From CAWHYG01 sp963833505 (GTDB lineage: Bacteria > Eisenbacteria > RBG-16-71-46 > CAIMUX01), in NCBI GenBank assembly GCA_963833505.1, contig CAWHYG010000004.1:496001-560000 (forward strand): DNA of 64,000 bases, written 5' to 3'. A model generated the notes under the pieces. That model searched no databases. It saw only the letters and a list, made by a program, of their open reading frames with translations, and was not told the DNA's origin. This document shows, in pieces, positions 26,671 to 35,017 of the stretch; the first letter of the stretch is position 1, and every line of letters begins with the position of its first letter. The position numbers were made by a program, and so were the translations under genes.

Positions 26671-28113
26671 ATGTTTCAAGATCGACGCGGGTCCCGTCAC
26701 TCAATCTCCCGCCTTGCGCCGAGCTTGCTCTTTCTTGCGTTGCTCCTGGCTCTTCCGGGACTCTGCGCGGGGTCGTGGCAGAGGATCTACGGGGGCTCCG
26801 GCCAGGATCGCGGCTACTCCGTGCAGCAGACCACCGACGGAGGATTCATCGTCGCCGGCATCACCACCTCTTTCGACACCCAGAACGATTGGGAGATCTA
26901 CCTCGTCAAGACGGACGCTTCTGGGGACACCCTCTGGACCCGCGCCATCTCGGATCCCAATGGGGTCATGTCGTACAGCGATTTTGTCGAGGGGCAGCAG
27001 ACCGCTGACGGGGGATACGTCGTCGCGGGAACCATGTACGGCTATCCGTTCGGCTACCAGGCCTGGCTGATCAAGACGGATGAGCTGGGGCGCACGGAAT
27101 GGACCCGCAAGTTCGGCGGCAAAGGAAACGAGGGCGCCTATTCCGTTCAGCAGACCTCGGACGGAGGCTTCATTCTCGCGGGATATACCGACACCGCGAC
27201 TCCCGGGACCCGCCATATCTACCTGGTCAAGACGGATGCAGCCGGCGACTCCGTCTGGACCCGGACGTTCGGAGGGAGCAGCAACGACTACGGCTATTCC
27301 GTCCGCCAGACCTTGGACGGCGGCTACATCGTAGCGGGTTTGACCCAGTCCTTCGGCGGCGGCCTACAGGCCTACCTCGCCCGGACGACCGCCTCGGGAA
27401 GCCTGGTCTGGCAGAGAGCCTACGGGGGACCGGCCCAGGACCAGGCCTACTCCGTCGCGCCGACTTCCGATGGAGGATTCATCGTCGCGGGCATGACCTA
27501 TGATCCCGCTCGGAGCTACCAGGCCTGGCTGATCAAGACCGATGCTTCCGGAGACACCCTCTGGACGGGCAAGTACGGGGGCACGGGCACGGAGTACGCC
27601 CAATCGGTCGAGCCCACCTCGGATGGAGGCTATGTCGCCGCGGGATTCACCAATAGCTGGACCGGATCCTTCCAGGTCTACCTCTTTCAGACCGATGCTT
27701 CCGGAGTCCTGAAGCAGCAGCGGACGTTTGCCTATCCGGGGTTCGACTACGACTTCGGCATGTCGGTCCAACAGACCTCGAATGGGGGCTGCGTTATCGC
27801 TGGTTATACAGACAATTACGGCAATGGAGACAAGGTCTACCTTGTCGACACCGACTCTCTGGGAATTTCAGGCGTGGCGGCGAGGGTGAGCGCGCGGCCG
27901 CGCCCGGCCATCCTGGCCGCTCCCAACCCCTTTGTCTCCTTCGCCACCATCCCCGGCCACGAAACGGAGCGCTTCGATCTCTTCGACCTCAGGGGGGCGA
28001 AGGCGGGCATCGATCTCGGAGACAGGATCGGCGCCGGGCTCCCGCCCGGCATCTACTTCCTGAAGCCGGAGGCTCGGGACGCGGCTGCGTTGAAGGTGGT
28101 CAAGCTCCGCTGA
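26671..28113 (+). CDS. Secreted beta-propeller repeat protein with sorting-type C-terminus
   Basis: The ATG at 26671 follows GGAGG; the product opens with a signal peptide (LLFLALLLALPGLCAG). The 480-residue protein has about eight repeats of some 50 residues. Each has YSVQQT(S/T)DGGFIVAG, then a short linker, then (A/I)YLVKTDASGDTLWTR and a GG. This is the delta-type propeller repeat common in exported proteins of FCB bacteria. The C-terminal 70 residues (LAAPNPFVSFATIP, FDLRGAKAG, LPPGIYFLKPEA) are a divergent FlgD/T9SS-like tail. It resembles the protein at 23326 in design but not closely in sequence. Confidence 0.92.
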   Translation: MFQDRRGSRHSISRLAPSLLFLALLLALPGLCAGSWQRIYGGSGQDRGYSVQQTTDGGFIVAGITTSFDTQNDWEIYLVKTDASGDTLWTRAISDPNGVMSYSDFVEGQQTADGGYVVAGTMYGYPFGYQAWLIKTDELGRTEWTRKFGGKGNEGAYSVQQTSDGGFILAGYTDTATPGTRHIYLVKTDAAGDSVWTRTFGGSSNDYGYSVRQTLDGGYIVAGLTQSFGGGLQAYLARTTASGSLVWQRAYGGPAQDQAYSVAPTSDGGFIVAGMTYDPARSYQAWLIKTDASGDTLWTGKYGGTGTEYAQSVEPTSDGGYVAAGFTNSWTGSFQVYLFQTDASGVLKQQRTFAYPGFDYDFGMSVQQTSNGGCVIAGYTDNYGNGDKVYLVDTDSLGISGVAARVSARPRPAILAAPNPFVSFATIPGHETERFDLFDLRGAKAGIDLGDRIGAGLPPGIYFLKPEARDAAALKVVKLR

Positions 28114-28515
28114 CGTCGTCGAGGCCGCCTGGCATCAACGCCATCGTCCGGCGATCAGCCGATCTTGCCGGCTGACCTCGACCTGACACTGTCTCCCACG
28201 GTCCGTGGGGGCAAGGTCATCCGGGAAAGGCCCGCTCCGGCTCAAACAGACAGCGGGCGCCGCGCCGAGGAGCTTCCCAACCTCTGTGCCGAGCCGCGCC
28301 TGCCGTAGCTCGCCGGCGTGACCCTCTCCCTGCGGACCTCTCAGAACGACGTTGCCGGTTCCGACTGCCGTCCCGTCCCGCTCACTTTCCCCTCAAGCCC
28401 GTCGCGAGATCGTCCGATACACACATCGGGGGCGTCTACCTTCCGCGCCGGAAGGGGCGGAGTTCAGCCACCTCGAGGCGGGGCGCCATCTCGTGGCCCC
28501 TGGCGGAGCCTGGCC
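28114..28515. other. Intergenic region without a supported gene
   Basis: About 400 bases between the propeller protein and the response regulator gene. GTCGAGG and CCTCGAC flank a 40-base segment just after 28113 and could form a weak stem. No coding evidence was found. Confidence 0.35.
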
Positions 28516-29680
28516 ATGAACCGCAAAGTGCTGTTGGTCGACGACGAGCCGGAGCTCCTCTCCGCCTACGCCGAGCTGCTTCAGCCGCTTTGCTCCATCG
28601 AGATCGCCGACGGAGCCAGGCGCGGCCTGGAAGCGATCGTCCAGGCGTGGCCCGTTTGCCGTCGTCATCTCCGACCTCAACATGCCCGGGATGAGCGGCG
28701 CGGAATTCCTGTCCCGGGTTCGCGCGAGCAACCCCACCACGGTCCGGGTGATGCTCACGGGCTGCGGAGACGTGAACGCCGCCAAGGACGCGGTCAATCG
28801 GGGAAGCGTCTTCCGTTTCCTGACCAAGCCGTGCCCTTTTGAAGAGCTGGTCATGACGGTGGAAGCCTGTCTCGCCCAATACCGGATCGCGGAAGCGGAA
28901 CGGGAGCTGCTGGAAAAGACCCTGGCCGGCAGCGTCCGCGTCCTCACCGAGGTCTTGAGCCTGGTCAACCCCGGCGCCTTCGGCCGCGCGGCCCGAATCC
29001 GCCGGATGCTGCGCCATCTGGCCCAGAAGCTCGGCCTGGAGAACCGCTGGCAGTTCGAGCTTGCCGGCCTCCTGTCCCAGATCGGATGCGTGACGTTGTC
29101 TCCGGAAACGCTCAAGAAGGTCTGGGCCGGACAACCGCTCACGCCGTCGGAGCAGCGGATCCTGACCTTCCACCCCCAGGCCGCCGCCTCGCTGCTCGAG
29201 AACATCCCGCGGCTCGGACCGGTCGCGCGCATGATCGCGCGCCAGGACATCCAGTCCGCGAGGGAAAGGCCCGCCGACCCGCCGGAGGATCCCGCCATCG
29301 TCCTCGGTGGGGAGATGCTCAGGACCGCTCTGGCGGTGGATCAGGGAATGACGGCGGGCCGCACGCTTTCACAGGCACTGGCGAGCCTCCGGAAACAGCC
29401 GGAAAAGGGTTACCCGGCTCGACTCCTCGCCGCCCTCGACGATCTCGATCTGGACAGCGCGCCGCCCGTGGTCCGCATGGTCATGGTCCATCAGCTCGAC
29501 ACGTCGATGGTGCTGGACGAGGACGTCTACGCCAAGAACGGAATCCTCATCGTGGCCAAGGGGCATGACGTGTCCGCACCTGTCATCGTCCGCCTCCGGA
29601 GCTTCGCGCTCGGCGTCGGCGTGGTCGAGCCGTTCCGGGTTCTCGTGCCTGGGGCGGAGGAGCTGCCCAAGACGGCGTGA
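28516..29680 (+). pseudogene. Response regulator with degenerate HD domain, split by a +1 frameshift
   Basis: The ATG at 28516 begins a receiver domain (RKVLLVDDEPELLSAYAELL). The frame is lost at about 28642-28655, where one extra base separates VQAWP from FAVVISDLNMPGMSG. The second frame continues to 29680 with the phospho-acceptor Asp in ISDLNMP, LTGCG and FLTKPCPFEELV, then a helical linker. The C-terminal domain looks like an HD-GYP/RpfG hydrolase (LTPSEQRILTFHPQAAASLLENIPRL). However, the HD pair is replaced by SQ in LAGLLSQIG and the GYP segment is not conserved, so c-di-GMP hydrolysis is unlikely. Apart from the single base, the sequence looks intact, so a base error or recent mutation is likely. 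Confidence 0.75.
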
Positions 29681-29829
29681 GGACGATCATCAATGGAACG
29701 TCCAAGGCCATGGAATTGCTGCCGACGCTATCGCGAGCTTCCTTCGATCGCGCGGAAATCCCTGAGCCGGCACGATCGCCTGATGCGGCGGCCCGGGGGT
29801 GTCAGAGGACGACGTTCGTGATCCGCGTT

Positions 29830-30846
29830 CTAGTATGAGCTGCCTGGATCCACTGCCTTCGGCCCACCGGCTTCGGCCGCCTCGCCTTCTGGAGCCGGCG
29901 CATCGAGGATCATGGGCTTCGGAACGCGCCGCACCCGCAGCTCGAAGACATCCGGCCGCGCGTAGTGTCCCGCCACGTCAAGCTGCGACCGCGGCCCGAT
30001 GAACTGGCGGGGATCGATCTCGCCGTAGAGAATCTCCTGGCGGCCGTGGAGCGGCCCGGCCACGAACTTCCCGTCCGGATGCACGATGGCGCTGTCCCCC
30101 GGGTTGATCCACTCATCGGATCCTGACAGGTACCTCGCCTTGAACGCCAGGCGGTCGGGCACGTCATCCCTTCGCAAGGCCATGCCGCAGCCTACGACAT
30201 AGACCCGGCCCTCCTTGGCGATGTGGCGCAAGGTCGAGGTCCAGGGCTCGCCCCGGTCCCAGGTGGGTGCAAGGTGGATGCGCGTTCCCCAGGCGTAAAG
30301 GGCATAGCGCGCCAGGGGCATGTAGTTCTCCCAGCAGATCAGCGCGCTCGTCCGCCCGATCGGCAGGTCGGGGCAGACGAGGGTGCTGCCGTCTCCCTGC
30401 GCGTGGACCAGGCGTTCACCGCCCGTGGGGACGAGCTTCCGGTGCCGCGCCACCAGCGTCCCGTCCTCGCGGATGAGCAGGTTCGTGTTGTACAGCGTCG
30501 TCCCGCTCGCCTCATGGTTCCGCTCGTTCACTCCGATCGAGACGTTGATCCGCGACTCCAGCGCCGCGCGGCAGAGACGGTCCACCGCCACGCCCGGAAC
30601 GTCGACCGCGTTCTCCACCAGCTCGGTGTAGAGGTCGCGCAGCGTGACGGAGTCGCCCGCGGGGACATGCCAGACCCAGAAGGGATACGCCGGCAGGAAG
30701 CACTCCGGAAAGACGGCCAGCCGGGCCCCGGCGGCCGCAGCCTCACGGATCCGTCCGAGAGCCAGGTCGATCGTGGCCTCTCGATCGAGAAAGACCGGGG
30801 CGACCTGCACGGCGGCCACGACGAACGGGGTCGACTCGACGCTCAT
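29830..30846 (-). CDS. Nitrilase (carbon-nitrogen hydrolase)
   Basis: A 338-residue C-N hydrolase of the true nitrilase branch. The catalytic triad is Glu48 (FPECF), Lys137 (HRKLVPT) and Cys171 (ICWENYMP). NIHLAPTW-like sequence and the C-terminal DVFELRV strand also match. The start at 30846 is preceded by AGGAGAGG; an ATG 18 codons upstream lacks a site. It is the last gene of a minus-strand series: acyl-CoA dehydrogenase, PhnD-like protein, TusA/ferritin-like fusion, nitrilase. It may process a nitrile or related C-N compound made or used by those enzymes. Confidence 0.95.
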   Translation of the reverse strand: MSVESTPFVVAAVQVAPVFLDREATIDLALGRIREAAAAGARLAVFPECFLPAYPFWVWHVPAGDSVTLRDLYTELVENAVDVPGVAVDRLCRAALESRINVSIGVNERNHEASGTTLYNTNLLIREDGTLVARHRKLVPTGGERLVHAQGDGSTLVCPDLPIGRTSALICWENYMPLARYALYAWGTRIHLAPTWDRGEPWTSTLRHIAKEGRVYVVGCGMALRRDDVPDRLAFKARYLSGSDEWINPGDSAIVHPDGKFVAGPLHGRQEILYGEIDPRQFIGPRSQLDVAGHYARPDVFELRVRRVPKPMILDAPAPEGEAAEAGGPKAVDPGSSY

Positions 30847-30979
30847 GGAGTTGCCTCTCCTCTGCCGGCCATCCGCCGGCGGATCGGGCCCTCTACGCAA
30901 CTCGGAACGGCTCGGCGCGCCTTCGTGCGCCGGTGACGCACCGGAAGCGCAGGAACGGGCGATTCTACATCACAGCGGG

Positions 30980-32311
30980 CTACATGAAATTCCGGGTGTG
31001 CAATCCCGACAGCGCGGCCGCGTCCGTTTCCGAGAACCCGAGCCTCCGCAATCGGCGGCGGCGACCGTCGTCCATGTCCGCCTGAAGCCCCTGCACCGCC
31101 TCGTGGCCTCGACGGATGTGCTCCGGATCCCAGGATCCGGCCGCGAGCAGGACGAGGGAGTCCATGACCTCCTCGTTCAGGCCGGCCGTGTGCCGCAGGG
31201 CCGCGTGCCGCCGCTCGATCGCGCCGGCCAGCCGCCCGCGCAGGCCCGGATCGAGGCCGACCTGGCGACCGAGGTGGGCCAGACCGAAGGCGACGTGCCG
31301 GGCTTCGTCCTGCGCGGCCAGGCGCGCGACCTGGGCAGTGACCGGATCGGGCGCGTTCTCGCGCAGAAACCACAAAAGCGAGAGGAAGCTGCCTTCGCCC
31401 AGCACGGAGAGGAGAAACACGGCCAGCCCGAAATCCGGCTCGTCCAGCAGCGTCTTGAGCGACGCCTGTCCCCCGGCGGTCGAGAGCCCGAGCCGGCTCC
31501 GGCGCAGGAGCGCCCGCCGCGTGAAGACCTCGATGTGACGCGCTTCATCCGCGGCCTGGATGGCGAGGACCTGGAGGATCTCCCGGAAATGCGGATGGAT
31601 CTGGGAAAGGAACCGCGCCGGAACGATGAGGGCGGCCTCCTCGTTCTCGATCAGGTAGGTCATGACCTGGACGACCGCGTCCTCGACTTCGGGTGGCAGG
31701 TCGAACGATGCCTTCCAATCAACCGCGGTCTCGGGATCCCACTGCGCCGCGGCCGCCTGCGCGTAGATCCTGGCCGCCTCGTCGGCCCAGACTTCGTCCT
31801 TCTCCGCCAACGGGAACGAGAACTCGGGCGAGCCGGCCTCGACCATCGCGCCTCGAGCGGCCAGCCCCCAGTGCGCCGGCGGGTGTTCTACCACGGCTCC
31901 CGGCCGTGTCGGATCGGCTTCTCCGGCCGGATCCGCGCCGCGCCACCGGCCGAGGGATTCCGGACCGGCGACCAGAATGCCCGCGACAGAGCTGCCGGAT
32001 TCCGATCCGGGCATCTCCCCCTCCGCCGCCACGCCCTGTTTGCGACACCAGGCGCGAAGCTGGACCCGCAGCGCCGGGTTGCTTCCTCGGACCAGGAGTC
32101 GCTCGCCCGGCCGTAGCGAAGCGAGGGCGCGCATGATCAGGAGATGCCCTCCCTGGTCCAACGCCAGATCGCCCAGATCCAGCACCGCAGCCGCTGCGGT
32201 CCGGCCGGACACCTCGGGAGCCCGATCCCGGTCCGAGACCGGAGGCGCTGGCTCCTGGCCGGGCTCGTCGGACGCTCCGCTCGCGTCCCCGCGACCCACT
32301 AACGCAGCCAT
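30980..32311 (-). CDS. TusA-like domain fused to ferritin-like di-iron domain
   Basis: A 443-residue cytoplasmic protein with two recognisable parts. Residues 42-95 (VLDLGDLALDQGGHLLIMRAL, then RPGERLLV) match the TusA/SirA fold, but the CPxP cysteine motif is replaced by ALDQ. Residues 200-380 form a helical bundle with a complete di-iron ligand set: Glu in ENEEA (222-225), ExxH (Glu256-His259), Glu306 in GEGSF and ExxH (Glu336-His339). This fits ferritin-like oxidases or N-oxygenases. The start overlaps the PhnD-like stop by 13 bases, implying coupled translation. The substrate is unknown. Confidence 0.85.
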   Translation of the reverse strand: MAALVGRGDASGASDEPGQEPAPPVSDRDRAPEVSGRTAAAAVLDLGDLALDQGGHLLIMRALASLRPGERLLVRGSNPALRVQLRAWCRKQGVAAEGEMPGSESGSSVAGILVAGPESLGRWRGADPAGEADPTRPGAVVEHPPAHWGLAARGAMVEAGSPEFSFPLAEKDEVWADEAARIYAQAAAAQWDPETAVDWKASFDLPPEVEDAVVQVMTYLIENEEAALIVPARFLSQIHPHFREILQVLAIQAADEARHIEVFTRRALLRRSRLGLSTAGGQASLKTLLDEPDFGLAVFLLSVLGEGSFLSLLWFLRENAPDPVTAQVARLAAQDEARHVAFGLAHLGRQVGLDPGLRGRLAGAIERRHAALRHTAGLNEEVMDSLVLLAAGSWDPEHIRRGHEAVQGLQADMDDGRRRRLRRLGFSETDAAALSGLHTRNFM

Positions 32312-33153
32312 TCCGGCGCCGCTCCGTTCCCGAGCCCGAACGCGTCCACCGCCTCGTTCAAAAGGCCGTAGCCCTCGGTCCGTCCCGGCAGCCAGGCGTT
32401 GAGGCCTTCCAGGTCGAAGAGCGACCGCAGATCGGGGTCGTCATAGGACATCGCGAGAAGAAGCGTGCGGAATCGTTCGATCCGCCCGGTCGGGTCACCG
32501 TCCAGCGCGGTGAAGTTGCAGTGATCGTAGGGTCCGGTCTGGGCGATGATCCGCGTCGATCCACCGGCCAATAGCCCCTCCTTCGAGAAGAGGAGGTGGT
32601 TGCCGTCGATGATGGCGGCGGCGTCCACGCTTCCTTTCAGGAGGGCGCGGACCGCCTCCCGCTCGCCTCCGATGTGATCGCCGTGCTTTCCCAGGAGCAG
32701 GTCGTGCCGCACCACCCGGAAATCGACGCCGGGCCGAAGTCCCTCACGGTGGAGATGCAGGAGAGGGATCAAGGTCGCCTGCGGGGAGTCGCCGGCGCCG
32801 ACGGCGACCGACAGCCCCCGGAGATCGCCCGGACGGGCGACGGCGCTGCCGGCACGGACCAGGAGGATGGAGGTCAGGTCCCGGTCGGTGTCGCGCATGG
32901 CGAGCGCCCGGGCGCTCCGCCCCTGCGCGGTGGCCGCGCGTTCCGTCCGGATCCAGGCCAGCGGCGAATTCCAGGCGATGTCGATGGAACCGTCGAGCTG
33001 GGCCTGGACCTGCCGCTCGTAATTGGAAAAGAGCACGTAATCGAGATCCAGGCCGTGCCGTTGGAACCAGTCCTTGAATCCGTCCCAGATGGTCACGACC
33101 TTGGGGTCATAGGCGACGGCGCCCAGGATCAGGGTTTCGTTTCGATCGCCCAT
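32299..33153 (-). CDS. PhnD/SsuA-type substrate-binding protein lacking a signal peptide
   Basis: A 284-residue protein starting at MGDRNETLILG with GAGGAG upstream. It has the two-lobed PhnD/transferrin-type binding fold: LGAVAYDPKVVTIWDGFKDWF, DYVLFSNYERQVQAQLDGSIDIAWNSPLAW, LRGLSVAVGAGDSPQATLIPL, VRALLKGSVDAAAIIDGN. There is no signal peptide or lipobox and no ABC transporter genes nearby. It is therefore probably a cytoplasmic binding protein or enzyme built on this fold rather than a transporter component. It lies 142 bases after the acyl-CoA dehydrogenase gene and overlaps the next gene. Confidence 0.9.
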   Translation of the reverse strand: MGDRNETLILGAVAYDPKVVTIWDGFKDWFQRHGLDLDYVLFSNYERQVQAQLDGSIDIAWNSPLAWIRTERAATAQGRSARALAMRDTDRDLTSILLVRAGSAVARPGDLRGLSVAVGAGDSPQATLIPLLHLHREGLRPGVDFRVVRHDLLLGKHGDHIGGEREAVRALLKGSVDAAAIIDGNHLLFSKEGLLAGGSTRIIAQTGPYDHCNFTALDGDPTGRIERFRTLLLAMSYDDPDLRSLFDLEGLNAWLPGRTEGYGLLNEAVDAFGLGNGAAPEWLR

Positions 33154-33295
33154 GGCACTCCTCGTTGTTGGCGGAACTGTCGAGACCCGCTCCGGCGGGC
33201 ACTCAGCCCAAGCCCGGGAACTCAGCCCAAGCCCCGCATCATCTACGAACCCCCGGCGGCGGCATCGAATCTGGCCCCCGCGCCGGCGCCAGGGT

Positions 33296-34426
33296 CTAGA
33301 ACAGCGGCAGGCCGCATACCGCCTTGCCGATGAAGTCGAAGAGCGCGTCCGTCGTCGGGGCCATGATGTTGGCCGCCTGGGCATCGCGGAAGAACCGTTC
33401 GACTCCGACCTCGCGGCGATAGGAGGCCCCGCCGCAGACCCGCATCCCCGTCGCGGTGACCATGAGAGCGCTTTCGGCCGCGGCCGCCTTGCACTCGAGC
33501 ACCCGGAGCATGGCGTCTTCCCGACTCGTCTCGACCGCGTCGACCGTCTCCGAGAGGAGAGCGCGGGCCATGTCCGTCTGGATGCGCATGCGCGCGATGT
33601 AGGCCCGGATCGTCGGAAGATCGGCCAGGGATGAGCCGATGTGCTGGTGGCGCGTCCCCCCGGCATGGGCGGCGGTGCGCTCGGTGGCGCCTTCCATCAA
33701 TCCGACGGAACAGGAGGCGTTCAGGATGTTGAAGATGGGAAGAACGATGCCCATCATGATCGCGAACCCCTGTCCGTCCTCGCCCAGGATGTTGGTTTCC
33801 GGAATCCGCACCTTCTCCGCCGTGACCGGCGTCGAGTCGTTTCCCCTGAGGCCGAGGCCGTCATAGCGGGGCGGAGCCTCGAGCCCGGCGGCATCGGAAG
33901 GCACGAGCCAGATCGTGCTGGGGCCGTCCGCCTGGATCGGCCGGCTGGACCAGACGTACGCGGTGGCCTGGTGGGCCGAGGTCACCCAGCTTTTCTTGGC
34001 GGAGAGCTGGATCTGGCCGCCGGCGCGGTCGGCCGTGCTCAGCGGGGCCCAGAACTGGCTGCGCGACCCGGCCTCGGAGAACGCCAGGGTGCTTAGGTGG
34101 CGCCCGGAGGCGGCGTCGCGCCGGATCTGGATGGGCGCATGCTTTTCCAACACGGCGGTCCCGCAGTAATGCATCGTCGCGACCATGGCGGAAGAGCCGC
34201 ACTCGCGCGCCAGGCGTTCGATCACGGCCGCAGCCGCGCGGGGTCCAAGCCCCAGCCCGCCGACCTCGCGGGCGCTCAAGACGCCGAGGAGCCCGGCCGC
34301 GGCCAGGGCGTCGATCGTCTCCTCTGGAAACGCCGATTCGGCGTCCACCTTGGGAGCGGCGGGCGCAGTGACCTCGCGAGCAATTCGATCGATCGATTCC
34401 AGGATCTCGGGAGAAACAGGGGACAT
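33296..34426 (-). CDS. Acyl-CoA dehydrogenase-like flavoprotein
   Basis: A 376-residue member of the acyl-CoA dehydrogenase fold. Features are the N-terminal helical domain (GLLGVLSAREVGGLGLGPRAAAAVIERLARECGSSAM), the FAD-contact strand (LAFSEAGSRSQFW), a KSWVTSAHQA segment, and the C-terminal bundle ending RVCGGASYRREVGVERFFRDAQAANIMAPT. GGAGG precedes the ATG. Homologues range from acyl-CoA dehydrogenases to flavin-dependent monooxygenases and nitroalkane oxidases. Its neighbours (binding protein, di-iron protein, nitrilase) favour an oxidation of a nitrogen or sulfur compound over fatty-acid oxidation; this is inference. Confidence 0.93.
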   Translation of the reverse strand: MSPVSPEILESIDRIAREVTAPAAPKVDAESAFPEETIDALAAAGLLGVLSAREVGGLGLGPRAAAAVIERLARECGSSAMVATMHYCGTAVLEKHAPIQIRRDAASGRHLSTLAFSEAGSRSQFWAPLSTADRAGGQIQLSAKKSWVTSAHQATAYVWSSRPIQADGPSTIWLVPSDAAGLEAPPRYDGLGLRGNDSTPVTAEKVRIPETNILGEDGQGFAIMMGIVLPIFNILNASCSVGLMEGATERTAAHAGGTRHQHIGSSLADLPTIRAYIARMRIQTDMARALLSETVDAVETSREDAMLRVLECKAAAAESALMVTATGMRVCGGASYRREVGVERFFRDAQAANIMAPTTDALFDFIGKAVCGLPLF

Positions 34427-34834
34427 CGGTCTACCTCCAGGAACAAACGCCGCTGCCCGGCGCTTGACCGGAGAACCCAGGTCAGGAGGCGGGAAACAGC
34501 GTTTGTCGAGCTGTGCCTGAGACCCTCAGGCGGGCATTTCTTTCAAGTGCGTCGGTTCATCTCGGCTGTCTCGCTGCTGTTTTCCACCGGCCGGACCGGG
34601 CCGGGATCGGGGCGAACGCGAGACTGTAACCCGGAGTTTGTTCAACAGCAACCCAATCGTCTCAGACGGGCGCGGATTACGAGTCAGCAATGTTCATGAA
34701 CCCGAACTGCGACGGGCGATCACGAATAGCGTCGAGATCCGCCATCTCGAACTTGGGCCGATCGGTTGTGTCGTTTCCGCATCCGAGCGGAAGATGGCCG
34801 AGATCCATTTCTTGGTGGGAGGTGAGTGGAGCCC

Positions 34835-34972
34835 AGCATCCGGGTCGCGGAGCGCTGCGGTTTCCTTCGAGAAGGACGGTTGCGGCATCGGGCGCGCAAG
34901 CAGGATGGAGCGATCGTCGACCGGCTGTGGTACGGACTGCTCCGTACCGAGTGGCAGGACGCCTGGCTCTAG
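34835..34972 (+). pseudogene. Remnant of a RimJ/RimL-type GNAT acetyltransferase
   Basis: A 45-codon segment encodes only the C-terminal end of a GNAT acetyltransferase: SIRVAERCGFLREGRLRHRA, then DGAIVDRLWYGLLRTEW and a TAG at 34972. The pattern A-E-R-C-G-F-x-x-E-G is the diagnostic end of the CoA-binding region in RimL-like proteins. No matching N-terminal part was found upstream in any frame. The rest of the interval 34427-35017 contains no other supported gene. Confidence 0.55.
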
Positions 34973-35017
34973 CTCAGGGAAACCCGGACCGCGGCGGCGC
35001 CGCGTTTGCGCGAACCA

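Noticed and set aside
30644..32116. 490-codon plus-strand open frame
   Set aside because: Antisense to the TusA/ferritin-like gene, which has complete di-iron ligands and a coupled start.
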